From NCBI GenBank assembly GCA_014529385.2, contig CM043968.1, positions 30,829,513-30,893,512 of the forward strand: 64,000 nt of DNA. Direction: 5' to 3'. Below, piece by piece: positions 10,996 through 22,677 of this stretch. The notes under the pieces are model-generated. The model saw only the letters and a program-made list of their open reading frames with translations. It was not told the DNA's origin and did no database searches. This DNA is from Adiantum capillus-veneris (taxonomy: Eukaryota > Streptophyta > Polypodiopsida > Polypodiales > Pteridaceae). The number at the start of each line of letters is the position of its first letter. Position 1 is the first letter of the stretch. The position numbers were made by a program, and so were the translations under genes.

Positions 10996-12660
10996 TCAAT
11001 AGAGTCCTGTCGTCTTGAGCATCTGCAAATGTGATTCATAGCGTAGGTTGCCGATGGTCAAGGTTGGGCCGAATATTTTGCTTTCGTGAGTGAAAAAGCC
11101 GGTGTAGAAAGCTTCTTCGAATGTTTGCATGTGGAAGCTAGGCAAAAACATAATTCTTTGGTATAAGAGATGTAACACCTTTGGTGATGGCTGCAATGAA
11201 AGATCATACATCATATCCGTCACTGTGTCGGCCGTCGATAGTAGACTCGAGGTAGTGGCTTTATCTGGCGCGAACACTTCAATGCATGCTAAGAGAGTCC
11301 TGCAGATTTTCTTTAGCATCTGACACGAAAGGTCAGGAGAGCCAGTAAAGAGTTTGATGGTGCCCGTTAGGGTTTTCACCATGTAGGCTTTACCTATTCT
11401 CTCGCCTGCCTTTGGTCCTGGCATCCTTGGGTAATTAAGCCAATTTGGCTTCTTTTCTGCAATCCTGCCATGCTCTTTCCAGCTTCTGACTCTTGGCGCC
11501 GGGCAGAAGGTTGCATCCTCCCGAATCTCCTTTGGAGCCTCTACCAAGTAGATGAGGTAGGCTGGGTATTTGTTCAGCCAACCTTTCCTCCATCTAGGTT
11601 GAGAATCTACAATCTTCTTTGATTGTTCATCCTTTGTGATGTCGCCTTCGTAAAGAGCGACATACTGCTCCTCCTCTATTCTCTTTTTCGTCTTTATCAC
11701 TTCAAATTTCATCAGAGGGAAAGGCAGGCTGGGTTGCATCCACTCTTCATGGAGCACTTTTGTGTCTAAACCTTGAAGTCTAATGGAGATGAGGAGTCTC
11801 CTTTCCCATTCCATTTCCGCCTTGGCACTTTCCTCTGTTGACTTTTCTATTTGGTCCTGGAGCCTTTGTTCTTCTTCTTCAGAGATTCCTGAAGTCGAGG
11901 CCACTTCTTGAACTGGGGCTGGATCTTCAATTGTGGTTGCCTCTCCAGTTTCTGGTAGCTCTATGGCTGCTCCCCCTGCTTCTTCTTGTGGTGGCTCTGT
12001 TTCTCTTCTTTGTTGCTCTTGGAGGTCTTGGAGCTATTTGCGGAGGGTCTCATTTTCTGTCCTTAGTGTTTGGTTTTCTGATGTGAGCCTCTCCTCTGCA
12101 GCCAATGATCCCTCCGCCATGTGCAATCTTTGCACTTGCTCTAACCTTAGCTCTCTTTGCAAACTTCTGACCTGTTCTTCCAGAGCTGGTACGAGGGCTC
12201 CCTCTTGTTCTATTCCTGCTCTGCTAGCTCTAGGGGTGGTCCTGAGTCTCGTGATTGTCCTTTCTTGAAGTTCGACTCTTTCCCTTAGCTCAATGAGCTC
12301 ATCCTTGGCTGCCTCCAGCTCATCTTCTATTCGCTCCTTTGCTTCCTGTGAACTTGTTACCTCTCTTGAAGCTTCGGCTAGTTGGAGTATCAAGCAGTCT
12401 CTCTCGTTTTCTGCGTCATAGAGTGATGCTTTATGACTCTCAGATTCAGTCATAGCATTCTCTAACTTCTTCTGCAACTCTGCTTCCTTTTGTTTTGCTG
12501 TCTCAATTGCTACTTCCTTTGCTCTGGATCTTTCTTTAATCTTGCTGAGCAGTTCATGCACCATGTGCATGTCTTTTTCATCTTCATCTGTCAACTTGAC
12601 AGCTCTTTCTGCCACCACCTCCAATGGCTTCGGCTCTTCTAGTATGTTCTGTTCGTCCAT
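10996..12660 (-). pseudogene. Gypsy element ORF4: coiled-coil protein of unknown function, one in-frame TAG
   Basis: One reading frame runs from ATG at 12660 to a stop at 10996, about 50 bp before the PPT, broken only by TAG at 12034-12036. The first 208 codons predict a long charged coiled coil (heptads around KEAELQKKLENAMTE, AKERIEDELEAAKDELIELR, LRTENETLRK). After the TAG the frame continues at once as LQDLQEQQRRETEPP. It then leads into a more globular C-terminal part of about 270 residues (RWRKGWLNKYPAYLIYLVEA, CRTLLACIEVFAPD, FEEAFYTGFFTHESKIFGP). No family recognised. It occupies the env-like position of Athila-type elements, but I see no signal peptide or membrane segment. The copia element is inserted exactly at its start codon, so its natural leader is now 5.6 kb away. 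Confidence 0.7.
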
Positions 12661-12662
12661 TT
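12658..12662. repeat. Target-site duplication of nested copia (partner at 18251-18255)
   Basis: CATTT occurs immediately outside both copia LTRs. It includes the complement of the ORF4 ATG. Confidence 0.9.
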
Positions 12663-13449
12663 TGTTAGGAAATAAGATGTAGCTAAATAGATAATTGAGT
12701 AGATTACTTAATGGAGAGAGACAGATTTACATACACGAGATTATAGAGTAGAGAGAGAGAGAGAGAGTACACACGATATACGTGGTTCACCCAATGTGGG
12801 CTACGTCCACGGGAAAGCAGCCACTCAATGGCTTTAGTACTTCAAAACAAGAAGTAGTTTACAAAGGGATTATACCCTTAATGGAGCTCCCGCCTTGCTT
12901 CACTCTCACCACCTCACACTCACCTTGTTGCATCAACTTCACACTATGACATGTGTGTAGAAATGGCCTCCTTTTATAGGCCAAAAGGGCTGCCCTCTCT
13001 TATGAGAGACAGCCATGTGTAGCCTCCCTTGTGCGAATAAGTCCAAATCGGACCCTCCAATCCGCCCATGTGTGGCCGCCCTTGAGAAGACAAGTCCGCT
13101 TTTGAATTCGGCCACCGGCCACCGGCCATTGACTTCCGACCACCGGCCACCGGCCATTGACTTCCGACCACCGGCCATCGGCCATTGACTACCGGCCACC
13201 GGCCAACCGACCGGTTGTTTTCCGACCACTTTCCGGCCGCCGTCCGGCCATAATATTCCGACGAAAAAGAATATTCCGGCGAAAAAAAGAGGCCTTTAAA
13301 GTTGCCCCTGATTCTTGCCCGTGAAAATTTTGGTTTCCGGTGAGTGATTTTCCTTCACGCACGATGGCTTCTCCTCATAATGGGGGCCTTACAAATGTGC
13401 GATTTTACCACAGAAAATTACAAGGGTTAATCAGGCTCCATACTTAACA
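12663..13449 (-). repeat. 3' LTR of nested copia
   Basis: 787 bp. It contains a GC-rich tandem array of CCACCGGCCACCGGCCATTG-type units around 13108-13215, and a CTATAAAAG promoter box on the - strand at 12971-12979. Protein-like frames through the GC-rich array are artefacts. Confidence 0.95.
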
Positions 13450-13460
13450 ATCTCCCACTT
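13450..13460 (-). other. Polypurine tract of nested copia
   Basis: On the - strand AAGTGGGAGAT directly precedes the 3' LTR, a typical plant copia PPT. Confidence 0.85.
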
Positions 13461-13509
13461 GGAGACTGATCTCCAAACCAAACCGGTGACTGCTTTCCAT
13501 TCTGGCTTC

Positions 13510-16500
13510 TTATTCTTGAATGCCGATTGAAGATGAGCAAAAGCTCAACTTCTCCTTGTTGACCACCTTTGTAAACATGTCTGCAGGATTTTCACTTGTA
13601 TGCACCTTTCCTAGCTTTAGTTGTCTCTCTTCCAAAAGAGTGCGTATGAAGTGATATCTCACCTCAATGTGCTTTGTCCTTGAATGAAAGGCTGAGTTCT
13701 TCGCAAGATGGATAGCGCTTTGGCTATCACTGTACAAGACACAATTGTCTTGTTTGAATCCAAGCTCTTCTAAGAATCTGTGAAGCCACAAAATTTCTTT
13801 GCTTGCCTCCGTCATTGCTACATACTCTGCTTCCGTGGTAGAAAGTGAAACCACTTTCTGCAGCTTTGAAGCCCAGCTTACTGCTGTGCCTCCAACCGTG
13901 AACACATAGCCAGTAGTGCTCCTTCGAGTATCTTTGTCACTTGCCATATCTGCATCAGCATACCCTTCTAGAAAAATATCAGTTCCTCCAAAATACAAAG
14001 CATTTGTTGTTGTCCCTTTTAGATACCTAAGTATCCACTTCACACCTTGCCAATGCTCTTTACCTGGGTTGTCCATGAACCTACTCACAACTCCCACTGC
14101 ATGTGCAATGTCTGGCCTTGTCCAGACCATAGCATACATTAGAGAACCTACCGCTGCAGCATATGGAACTTTAGACATATAGGCTATCTCCTCTTGTGTC
14201 TTTGGACACATATCCTTCGTTAGTTTAAAATGACCAGCCAAAGGTGTAGAAACTGGTTTTGCATTTTGCATTGCAAACCTTTCTAGTACCTTCTTGATGT
14301 AATCTTCTTGAGATAGCTTTATTGTCTTCTTCGTCCTGTCCCTTGATATTTTCATACCAAGTATCCTCTTTGCAGCACCTAAATTTTCATTGAAAAAGAT
14401 TTGGACAGCTCCTCTTTTAGGTCTTTGATGTCCTGCATGTTAGCACTTGCAATCAACATGTCATCAACATACAACATTAGGATGATGAATTTCCCATCTC
14501 CCAAATTCTCCGTGTAGACGCAGTGATCCGAGTTGCATCTTGTGAATCCATGATCCAACATCCATCGATCAAACTTCAAGTACCATTGTCTTGATGCTTG
14601 CTTTAAACCATACAAGCTCTTCTTTAATCTGCAAACCATTTTCTCCTTACCTTTAACTTCATACCCCTTTGGTTGAAGCATGTAGATTTCCTCCTCTAAG
14701 TCACCGTGAGGGAATGCCGTATTTACATCCATTTGCTCGAGATTTAGATCATGAGCAGCCACAAGGCTTAAGACAAGCCTAATTGAGTTCATTTTTACAA
14801 CAGGAGAAAATATTTCATTGAAGTCAATACCTTTCTTTTGAGAAAAACCTTTTACCACAAGCCTAGACTTGTACCTTTTCTTCCCACCTTCTTCTTCCTT
14901 TAGCTTGTACACCCATTTGTTTTGAAGTGCCCGCTTACCTTTAGGCAACTCAACCAACTCCCATGTTTGGTTGCGATGTAGTGAGTCCATCTCCACTTGC
15001 ATGCTCTTCGTCCATTCTTCTTTGGATTCATGTTGCATAGCTTCTTCATATGATTCCGGCTCTCCAGAATCTGAGATCAAGAGATGGTTGAAGGAAGGAA
15101 CAAACCTTTCTGGAGGTCTACTTGCTCTTGTAGATCTTCGGGGAATAGGTTGAGGCTCCTCATTTGGTTGACGTTGTTGCACATTGTCACCGTTTGCAGT
15201 CCTTGAGTCTTCACCGTCCTCAAGCTCCATGTACTCATCACCTGTTTCTTTTGTTTGTTTTCTTTCCAAGTAATCTTTGTACATATTTTTTTCGTTAAAA
15301 ATTACATCCCTACTCCTTAAGATTTTACCATCTTCAGGATTCCATAGGCGATACCCAAAGTCTCCTTCTCCATAGCCAATGAAGAAACACTTTTTGGACT
15401 TTGCATCTAACTTTGATCTTAGGCTTCTATCTATGTGCATGAAAGCCTCACACCCAAACACTTTGAGAAATGCATAATTCACCGGTTTACCTGTCCATGC
15501 CTCTTCTGGAACTCCCCCATCCAATGCCGTTGAGGGTGACCGATTGATTAAGTACACAGACGTACTTACAGCTTCCGCCCAAAGCTCAAGCGGTAGGCCT
15601 GCATGTAGCCGCATGCTTCGTGCTCGTTCCATGATTGTCCTGTTCATCCTTTCCGAAATCCCATTTTGTTGAGGTGTCCTTGGGGTTGTCCTTTGCCTCC
15701 GAATGCCATTGCTAGCACAAAAGCTTTCAAAAGCTTGGCTGCAATATTCGCCTCCATTGTCGGATCTGAGGCATTTAACCTTGGTACCTGTTTCATTCTC
15801 CACAAAGGCTTTCCACCTTTGAAATATGGAAAATACATCGGATTTATTCTTCATGACATAAACCCATGTTTTTCTAGTCGCATCGTCTATGAATGTTACA
15901 TAGTACAATGAGCCACCAAGTGATGGTGTACTTGCAGGACCCCAAACATCAGAATGAACCAACTCAAGTTTTTTATTTTTTCTTTCATTTCCTGATTTTT
16001 GAAATTTTACCCTCTTTTGTTTACCATAAACACAATCTTCACAGAACTCTAAGTCCACTTCTTTCAAACCTGGTAGAAGCTTCTTTGTTTGAAGGATTTG
16101 CATTCCTTTGGCACTCATATGCCCAAGTCGGTAGTGCCACACCGCACTGTCAACTTCTGTAGTTGCTGCACAAGCTGAAGGTTGCGTGCTAACAGTACAC
16201 AAGTAAAGTGTACCGACTTTTTCACCCTTGGCAACCACCAAAGATCCCTTTGAGATCTTCCACCGTTTGTTTCCGAATGCAATGTTGTGACCTTCATCAT
16301 CCAATTGTCCTGTAGAGATCAAATTTTTGCGAAGAGAAGGAACATGCCTAACATCTTTAAGCTTCCATTCATTTCCATTAGCAGTTTTGACAGAAACTGT
16401 ACCTTTGCCGACAATCTCACAAGCTTCATCATCTCCCAAGTATACATACCCAAAATTACCTTTGGTGTAGTCTTGGAAATGTTGCTTGTGTGGTGTCGCA

Positions 16501-17399
16501 TGGAATGAAGCCCCAGAATCTACTATCCAGGAATTAGACACATTGTCTAATGAGAGAATTAGAGCATCTTGCTCTACTTTACCTGCCACATTGGCCTCCG
16601 ATGTTGGCTTGTTGTCTTGAGACTCTGTCTCCTTCTTCTTCTTGGACCAGCAATCCTTCTTGACGTGTCCCTTCTTGCCGCAGTTCCAACATTCAAGAAC
16701 TGACTTTGTGCGTGACTTGCTCCGCCTTGAGCGATCACGACCCTTTTGGTTTTTGAACCTCTCCTTAAGCCTTCCTCTTGTTTCCACTGATAGTGCAGCA
16801 CTTGATGATTCTCCTGTGCTTCTCCTTCGCATTTCCTCGCTTAGGAGAACACCCACAACATCATCAAACTTAAGAGTATTTGTGCCAGAGATAGAATTAC
16901 TTACAGCCATCACAAGGCTGTCCCAACTATCCGGTAGAGATGATAGTATAAGGAGAGCTCGCACTTCGTCATCGAAATTGATTTTCACTGATCGAAGTTG
17001 ACTTATGTTTGTGTTAAAGTCATTTAGGTGTTCTGCAACTGAACCATTCTCTGCCATCTTTAGATTGAACAAGCGCTTCATAAGAAATACCTTATTGGAT
17101 GCCGATGGTTTCTCGTAGAAGTCATCAAGTGACTTCATCAAGTCCTCCGTGGTCTTCATCTCCGAAACATTGAAGGCCACCGTTGACGCCAAGCTTAACC
17201 GGATTGTTCCCAGTGCCTTTCGATCAAGGACAATCCATGCTTCATCTGCCATTGTTGCGGGCTTCTTCGCAAGACCGCCTAGTGGCAAATAGAGGTCCTT
17301 CTGGTAGAGATAGTCTTCAATCTGCATCTTCCAATGTTGGTAGTTTTTGCCGTTGAACTTCTCAATCTTGAGCTTCCCTTCCTCCGCCATAACTCCCAC
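13510..17399 (-). pseudogene. Copia gag-pol polyprotein, one frameshift
   Basis: Domains in order: Gag (residues ~8-235) and a CCHC knuckle (C237, C240, H245, C250; CWNCGKKGHVKKDC). Next come protease WIVDSGASFH (D294), the integrase zinc finger (WHYRLGHMS to CEDCVYGK), and integrase core D484, D547, E583 (D-X62-D-X35-E). RT follows with LYVDDML (~976-979), then RNase H (YADADMASDKDTRRSTTGY, SLSTTEAEYVA). The first frame covers 17399-14379 (1,006 residues). The rest, 14355-13510, is in another frame. The break falls in an A-run after SKSFSMK, where one A appears to be missing before the conserved LGAAKRILGM. Everything else is intact, so the copy was very recently functional. Start is the ATG at 17399, about 50 bp inside the PBS. 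Confidence 0.93.
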
Positions 17400-17449
17400 T
17401 CAATTCAAGGAATCCTTTCCTTGAGATAATTTAGCTACGAGCAAACCTT

Positions 17450-17461
17450 GCTCTGATACCA
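17450..17461 (-). other. Primer-binding site of nested copia (initiator tRNA-Met)
   Basis: On the - strand TGGTATCAGAGC lies two bases inside the 5' LTR. This is the standard plant iMet PBS. Confidence 0.93.
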
Positions 17462-17463
17462 GT

Positions 17464-18250
17464 TGTTAGGAAATAAGATGTAGCTAAATAGATAATTGAG
17501 TAGATTACTTAATGGAGAGAGACAGATTTACATACACGAGATTATAGAGTAGAGAGAGAGAGAGAGAGTACACACGATATACGTGGTTCACCCAATGTGG
17601 GCTACGTCCACGGGAAAGCAGCCACTCAATGGCTTTAGTACTTCAAAACAAGAAGTAGTTTACAAAGGGATTATACCCTTAATGGAGCTCCCGCCTTGCT
17701 TCACTCTCACCACCTCACACTCACCTTGTTGCATCAACTTCACACTATGACATGTGTGTAGAAATGGCCTCCTTTTATAGGCCAAAAGGGCTGCCCTCTC
17801 TTATGAGAGACAGCCATGTGTAGCCTCCCTTGTGCGAATAAGTCCAAATCGGACCCTCCAATCCGCCCATGTGTGGCCGCCCTTGAGAAGACAAGTCCGC
17901 TTTTGAATTCGGCCACCGGCCACCGGCCATTGACTTCCGACCACCGGCCACCGGCCATTGACTTCCGACCATCGGCCATCGGCCATTGACTACCGGCCAC
18001 CGGCCAACCGACCGGTTGTTTTCCGACCACTTTCCAGCCGCCGTCCGGCCATAATATTCCGACGAAAAAGAATATTCCGGCGAAAAAAAGAGGCCTTTAA
18101 AGTTGCCCCTGATTCTTGTCCGTGAAAATTTTGGTTTCCGGTGAGTGATTTTCCTTCACGCACGATGGCTTCTCCTCATAATGGGGGCCTTACAAATGTG
18201 CGATTTTACCACAGAAAATTACAAGGGTTAATCAGGCTCCATACTTAACA
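17464..18250 (-). repeat. 5' LTR of nested copia
   Basis: 787 bp. It differs from its partner at three sites, all C/T or G/A. The - strand promoter box CTATAAAAG is at 17772-17780. Confidence 0.95.
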
Positions 18251-18310
18251 CATTTTCTCTTCACTCTCCATTGTACCCTTTGTCTTTTCCTTCGTCCCTT
18301 TCCGATCATC

Positions 18311-19864
18311 TTATTTTCGTAGGGATATCCCATAAACTGCCTCCAGGGCCTCTTCTTCACTGTATCCGATCGCTACCAGATCCTCATAATCATCTTTCTT
18401 TTGCTGAACTAGATCTATTTCCTTTTCGTTGGTCCCGGCCTCCGGCTTTTCCATAACTTCTGTTTCTATTTCTATTGTGGTCTCCTCCACAATAATTTTC
18501 TTCTTCTTCGGGCTTGGTACATCAGTAAAGGAGGGCTGATTGTCCTCAGTCATCTTGGCTTTCCCTTTGTTTGCTTGCCCGTCTTTCTCTCGAAGTTCAG
18601 TAGACTCATCTACTTCCTTCTTCCCCTTGTCGTCCTTTTTCAGCTCAGCTTTTAAAAGCTGTACTTCCTCTTCAGTATAAGGCTCGACAGGTTGCTGCTC
18701 CAGTATGGCCTCCGACTCCTCATAAGCTCTAATATATTGATCATATTGATCAACATGTGGCTTGGCAGAGCTGGTTCCGACTTTAGTGGGGTCTGGCACC
18801 CACATTTCTTCAAAGTCCCCCTTTAGAGCTCTTTCCGCTCTAAACTGCTCCACCAGCCTTTCCATTCTTGCGGCTTTTTGACTTTTGGTTTGCTTGGGAT
18901 CAGCCTTCTTCTTCGCTTTCTTCTTGAGCGGCTCGTCCACAGCCTCTTCAGGTTCTGAAACTATTTCTAGTTTTCGGCGTGCTCTTGTGGACGCCCTCTT
19001 GGATACTTCTTGCTGTTCTTTCTCTTCATCGGCTTCTCTAAGCCACTCATTCTGGGAGGGAACCCGTGGCCCTTGATCCCTAGCTCCAATAGCTTCATAA
19101 GCTATTCTTGTTAGGATTTCTCCTCCTCCTATGTACTTTGGCTTCTGGTTGTGCATGGAGATTACTTGCTCGTGGATGTATTGAGCATAATTCACCTCTT
19201 TTGGCATGTTGCTCTTCAGTGCCCATGTGATGGTTGTCGCAATGGCATGGGGTGGTGTAGTATACTTCTGCGGTCTTTTACTGCACACATGGAAAAACTG
19301 GTTGTATAATCGGCAAAGGGTTGCCGCTCGTTGATCTGCCATATCTCCGTAGGTTGTATTTTGTTTCTTTGATCCATAGACCTCTATGGCCTCCCTTCTT
19401 TCTCTGACAGAACTCCCTTTGTTGTGCAGCTTCAATGCATCTGCAATGAGCTGTGGAGTGATCTGTACTTCAACTGTTTCTCCATCCATGGCTGTCAACG
19501 TGGCTTTCCCATCCTTCTGAATGGATGTTTCCAATTCATACACTCTTCTTGTGTCAACACCTGATGGTCTCGAGGTGAAGAACCTGTGTAAGTCAGCCTT
19601 TTCCAGGTATCTGCTGATGTTCTCTGATCTGCTATAATCCACTAATTCTCGTGGGATCATAGGTACATCGACTGATTGCCCTTGAGGATCTCTGAAAGTC
19701 CCCTGGTAGATCTTTATTCCCTCTTTTTCTAGTACTGCTTCCTCCACCCAAGTCTTGGTTGGCTTGAGGGTTTCTGTTGGAATATCAAAAGGTTCTGCTT
19801 CTGCAAGAGCATCCTTGATGGTTGGTCTTTTTCTCTTAGTTACCGATGACTTAGCGGAATCCAT
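18311..19864 (-). CDS. Gypsy element ORF3: 517-aa protein of unknown function
   Basis: An uninterrupted frame with ATG at 19864 and TAA at 18311, on the same strand as gag-pol and 3' of it, where Athila elements carry env-like or accessory ORFs. Residues ~75-240 look globular (SENISRYLEKADLHRFFTS, TLCRLYNQFFHVCSKRPQKY, HAIATTITWALKSNM). This part loosely recalls the 'putative plant transposon protein' domain seen in Athila-type elements, a weak guess. The C-terminal half is highly charged, with lysine-rich clusters (LKKKAKKKADPK, PSPKKKKIIVEE) that could be nuclear-localisation signals, and acidic coiled segments. No signal peptide or membrane segment. Its start codon lies 167 bp from the first palindrome of the 20-21 kb array. 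ORF4 follows ~55 bp downstream once the copia element is set aside. Confidence 0.7.
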   Translation of the reverse strand: MDSAKSSVTKRKRPTIKDALAEAEPFDIPTETLKPTKTWVEEAVLEKEGIKIYQGTFRDPQGQSVDVPMIPRELVDYSRSENISRYLEKADLHRFFTSRPSGVDTRRVYELETSIQKDGKATLTAMDGETVEVQITPQLIADALKLHNKGSSVRERREAIEVYGSKKQNTTYGDMADQRAATLCRLYNQFFHVCSKRPQKYTTPPHAIATTITWALKSNMPKEVNYAQYIHEQVISMHNQKPKYIGGGEILTRIAYEAIGARDQGPRVPSQNEWLREADEEKEQQEVSKRASTRARRKLEIVSEPEEAVDEPLKKKAKKKADPKQTKSQKAARMERLVEQFRAERALKGDFEEMWVPDPTKVGTSSAKPHVDQYDQYIRAYEESEAILEQQPVEPYTEEEVQLLKAELKKDDKGKKEVDESTELREKDGQANKGKAKMTEDNQPSFTDVPSPKKKKIIVEETTIEIETEVMEKPEAGTNEKEIDLVQQKKDDYEDLVAIGYSEEEALEAVYGISLRK

Positions 19865-20030
19865 GGATCCTGTAACTCCAATTACAGAAGTTAGCGTCTT
19901 TTTAGTACTGAAAGCCGAAATGAAGCTTTTAACTATTCAAATGACTTGAAAATTGAAACATGAGCTATTCAGGGCCTAAGGATGCAATGTAGGTGAAAAA
20001 ATATGCAAACTGGGCTCAAAAACATGCTTG

Positions 20031-21041
20031 AGACATCATACGCGTATGATGTCTTTTGTGTCAGAATGACTTCATATTGGTTGTGCTTGTAGCTGATAGT
20101 GTATACATGAGTGTCATATGCTTGGATTTGAGTTTGGATCCCATTTGGTCAAGTTTTGGCCAGTTCAATCCAGTTCCGGCTCTTGGCAAAATTTTGAAAG
20201 GGAAATGGATTTTATGATCCAAATTGGATAAAACTTGGTGGTTCACCTTCAAATGGCATGTAGATCACTTCTGTTTGGTGGTTGAAGCCCTGAGGTGCCA
20301 AAATCACATAGTGAGACATCATACGCGTATGATGTCTTTTGGTGCATTTTTGGACCAATTTTCTCTATAAGCTTGGTTTTGGCTTTAGATAGGCTTATTC
20401 AGTGGATTTATCAAGTTTGGATAGAATTTGGACTAAAAATGGCTCTGGAGACATCATACGCGTATGATGTCTTTTTTGTCAATTTTTCATGGGATTGGTT
20501 CTGTGGACTCTCCATGTGCTAGTGAAGGACTGTTTATACTCAAATCTTGGTTTGGACTTGAATATGTTGGATTTGGGACAAAAATAGGCTTTGTATGAAG
20601 GATTTTCTCTTAATTGGGCTAATGGGGTGATCCACCTGACCAAATGGTTCCAAACTTCATATGTAGCATGTATTAGATATATATAATGGATGTATGATGA
20701 CAAATGAGCATTTTTTGCTCTGTAAGTGCAAATAGACATCATACGCGTATGATGTCTTTTGTGTCAAAATGGTGCTTTTTGGTTCCAGATAGCTTGTAGA
20801 TGTGTTAATCAACAATCCTACAAAGTTTCAATGAGTTTGGAGTTATTTTGACAAAATTAGGACCAAAAATCAATTTTATGGCCTACTTTGCGTCTTTTTG
20901 GTTTTCCTTGGGTTTTCTAACTCCAATTCTCATGATACTTGGTTCATAGGATGTGATTAACATGTGGAATGAGGCTATGCACTCAAATGTTGAAATGGAT
21001 GTGAAAATCATGCTGTGAGACATCATACGCGTATGATGTCT
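20031..21041. repeat. Palindrome array 1: five copies of a perfect 24-bp palindrome upstream of ORF3
   Basis: The palindrome has the 20-bp core ACATCATACGCGTATGATGT, flanked by AG and CT. It occurs at 20031-20054, 20314-20337, 20449-20472, 20734-20757 and 21018-21041, all identical over 24 bp. Start-to-start distances are 283, 135, 285 and 284 bp. The sequence between copies is a strongly diverged tandem repeat (for example GATCCAAATTGGATAAAACTTG and related versions), yet the palindromes are unchanged. A T-run follows every copy on the + strand. It lies in the non-coding gap between the gag-pol tail frame and ORF3. Confidence 0.95.
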
Positions 21042-22677
21042 TTTTTGAAATGTTGGTCTTTTTGTGCAAAGAATGCTTTGTGCTAGTGCCCTAAGCCCTG
21101 CTAACTAGTTTTCAACTTAAAAAGTCATCAGTTTAGCTAAAAAGCCCCCTTATAGGCATTTCAGTCTCCGAAGTCGTCTTTTTGCCTTGGAGTTGAATTT
21201 CTTCAACTTTTCTTCTCGAGAGTTGCATTTCCAGCTCATTGGATATGTTGTGAAGCCACCTATTTGGTTGAACTTGACTTTGGCTCCCCGTTCTCCATCT
21301 TTCTCCATTTGGTTGCCCGAAAGCGTCTTTTTCACCATCGGTAAGTGAATCAGCTTTCTTTTGGGTTTTGCTTGCAAACATAAGTCATCCATGTATATTT
21401 GAAGCTGCTTGTGAAGTTTCATGTCATTTGGTCGTCAATTTTAGCCGTTATGCCAAAATGACGCTTTGTGTGTCCGCAGCCGAATCGGTTGTTCCGACCT
21501 ACTTTTGGTGATCCAAACCCGGAGATACTCCATGGTTGCATTGACCTCGATGTTGTTAAGCTTCCTGAGAAGTTTTGTGTCGTTCCGACAACTTTTTTCT
21601 GTTTGCCTCTTGCAGGCTCTGTTGACCTAGGGTTTTTCCAGTCGTTCTTTCTCGAGCTTTGAGTGCTAGAAACTCATCTCCTATACTAGGGTAACCCACC
21701 TCTAAGTTCTTGCAAGGTTTGGTTAGGCGGTTGTGCCCCTACCTAGCGTTCCTCCCCATTCCCCGTCTGCTCTTGTTTCTTGGTTTTGGTGAGTTTTCGC
21801 GACAAAAGTTAACGATAAGCATCAAAAGCTTATGGCAACGAGTCTACCTCTCATGTCTGGTGTCCTCTGAGATCTCGTAGCAGTCGTAGAAGGCGGTAGA
21901 AGGTCGGATGCTCCTGTGTGCTCTTTGCTCTCTCCAAGAAGGTAATAGTGGAAATGAGCTTGATAGTGAAGTGAAAAATACTTAACTTCGGGCTTCCCGG
22001 ATCACTTGTTACCAAATTTGACATGTGCTCCTATCTCGTCGTGAAATGCACTTTAGGATTTGAAATTTCTCAATTTGGACTCCGTTTGACCTGTTTCTGA
22101 GAAATCTGTCCACTTTGCCAAAATTCTGTCATTTCGGGCTTTCCGCAACTTTTTCAGAATTGTACCCAATTTTTATCCTGGGTTGCCCTTGTCATTAGGA
22201 CCATCACCGTCTATTCTTTTCTTTTTTCCGATCTCATTTCACCTGCTTTTTTATTTTTCTTTTATTTTTATTAAGAAAATCATAAAAAATAAAGGAAAAT
22301 AGCAAATTGAAGCCAAAAAATTCCAAACATACACGATAAATAGCTGGTAACCCTGTGTATATGAATATACACTTCTTTGTGATTTCTGGACTTGGATTAC
22401 CACTTTTTTCCACTTTTTAGCTCCAAAAACACTCTTATTTAGTGATATTTACACATCTAGAGACCCAAATTCATCATTTGATCTCTTCTTGTTGCAAAAC
22501 AAGGTATATAAGGGCATAAATATTATCAATATCCGCAATCAAACATAAAAAATTGCAAAATCATGTAAGACACTGCCCTTGTAATATAATTTTTGTTTTT
22601 CTTTGTTTTTCCCACTTGTAGCTGCTTTGTAGCTCCTGTATACCTCCCCCCCTCCTAGTCTGAGTCCTCCCGGACGA
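21042..22677. other. Gypsy internal non-coding region between tail frame and palindrome array 1
   Basis: No long frame on the sense strand. A 23-bp exact copy of the RT catalytic-box DNA lies at 21378-21400, matching 26416-26438. The rest is AT-rich around 22,200-22,550, with no clear feature. Confidence 0.6.

Larger units (their letters stand above)
12663..18250 (-). mobile_element. Nested Ty1/copia LTR retrotransposon
   Basis: A complete element of 5,588 bp: two 787-bp LTRs, TSD CATTT, iMet-type PBS, PPT and one gag-pol frame with a single frameshift. The LTRs differ at only three positions by hand count (all transitions), so it inserted recently and later than the gypsy host element. It shares the - strand orientation of the gypsy element. 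Confidence 0.96.

Noticed and set aside
12939-13229. Gly/Arg/Trp-rich repetitive frame on the - strand (also at 17740-18030)
   Set aside because: It is a translation of the GC-rich tandem array inside the copia LTRs and occurs in both LTRs.
14356-14390. Programmed ribosomal frameshift in the nested copia element
   Set aside because: The shift falls after the RT YVDD box, inside a conserved segment, not at a gag-pol boundary. A one-base deletion explains it better.
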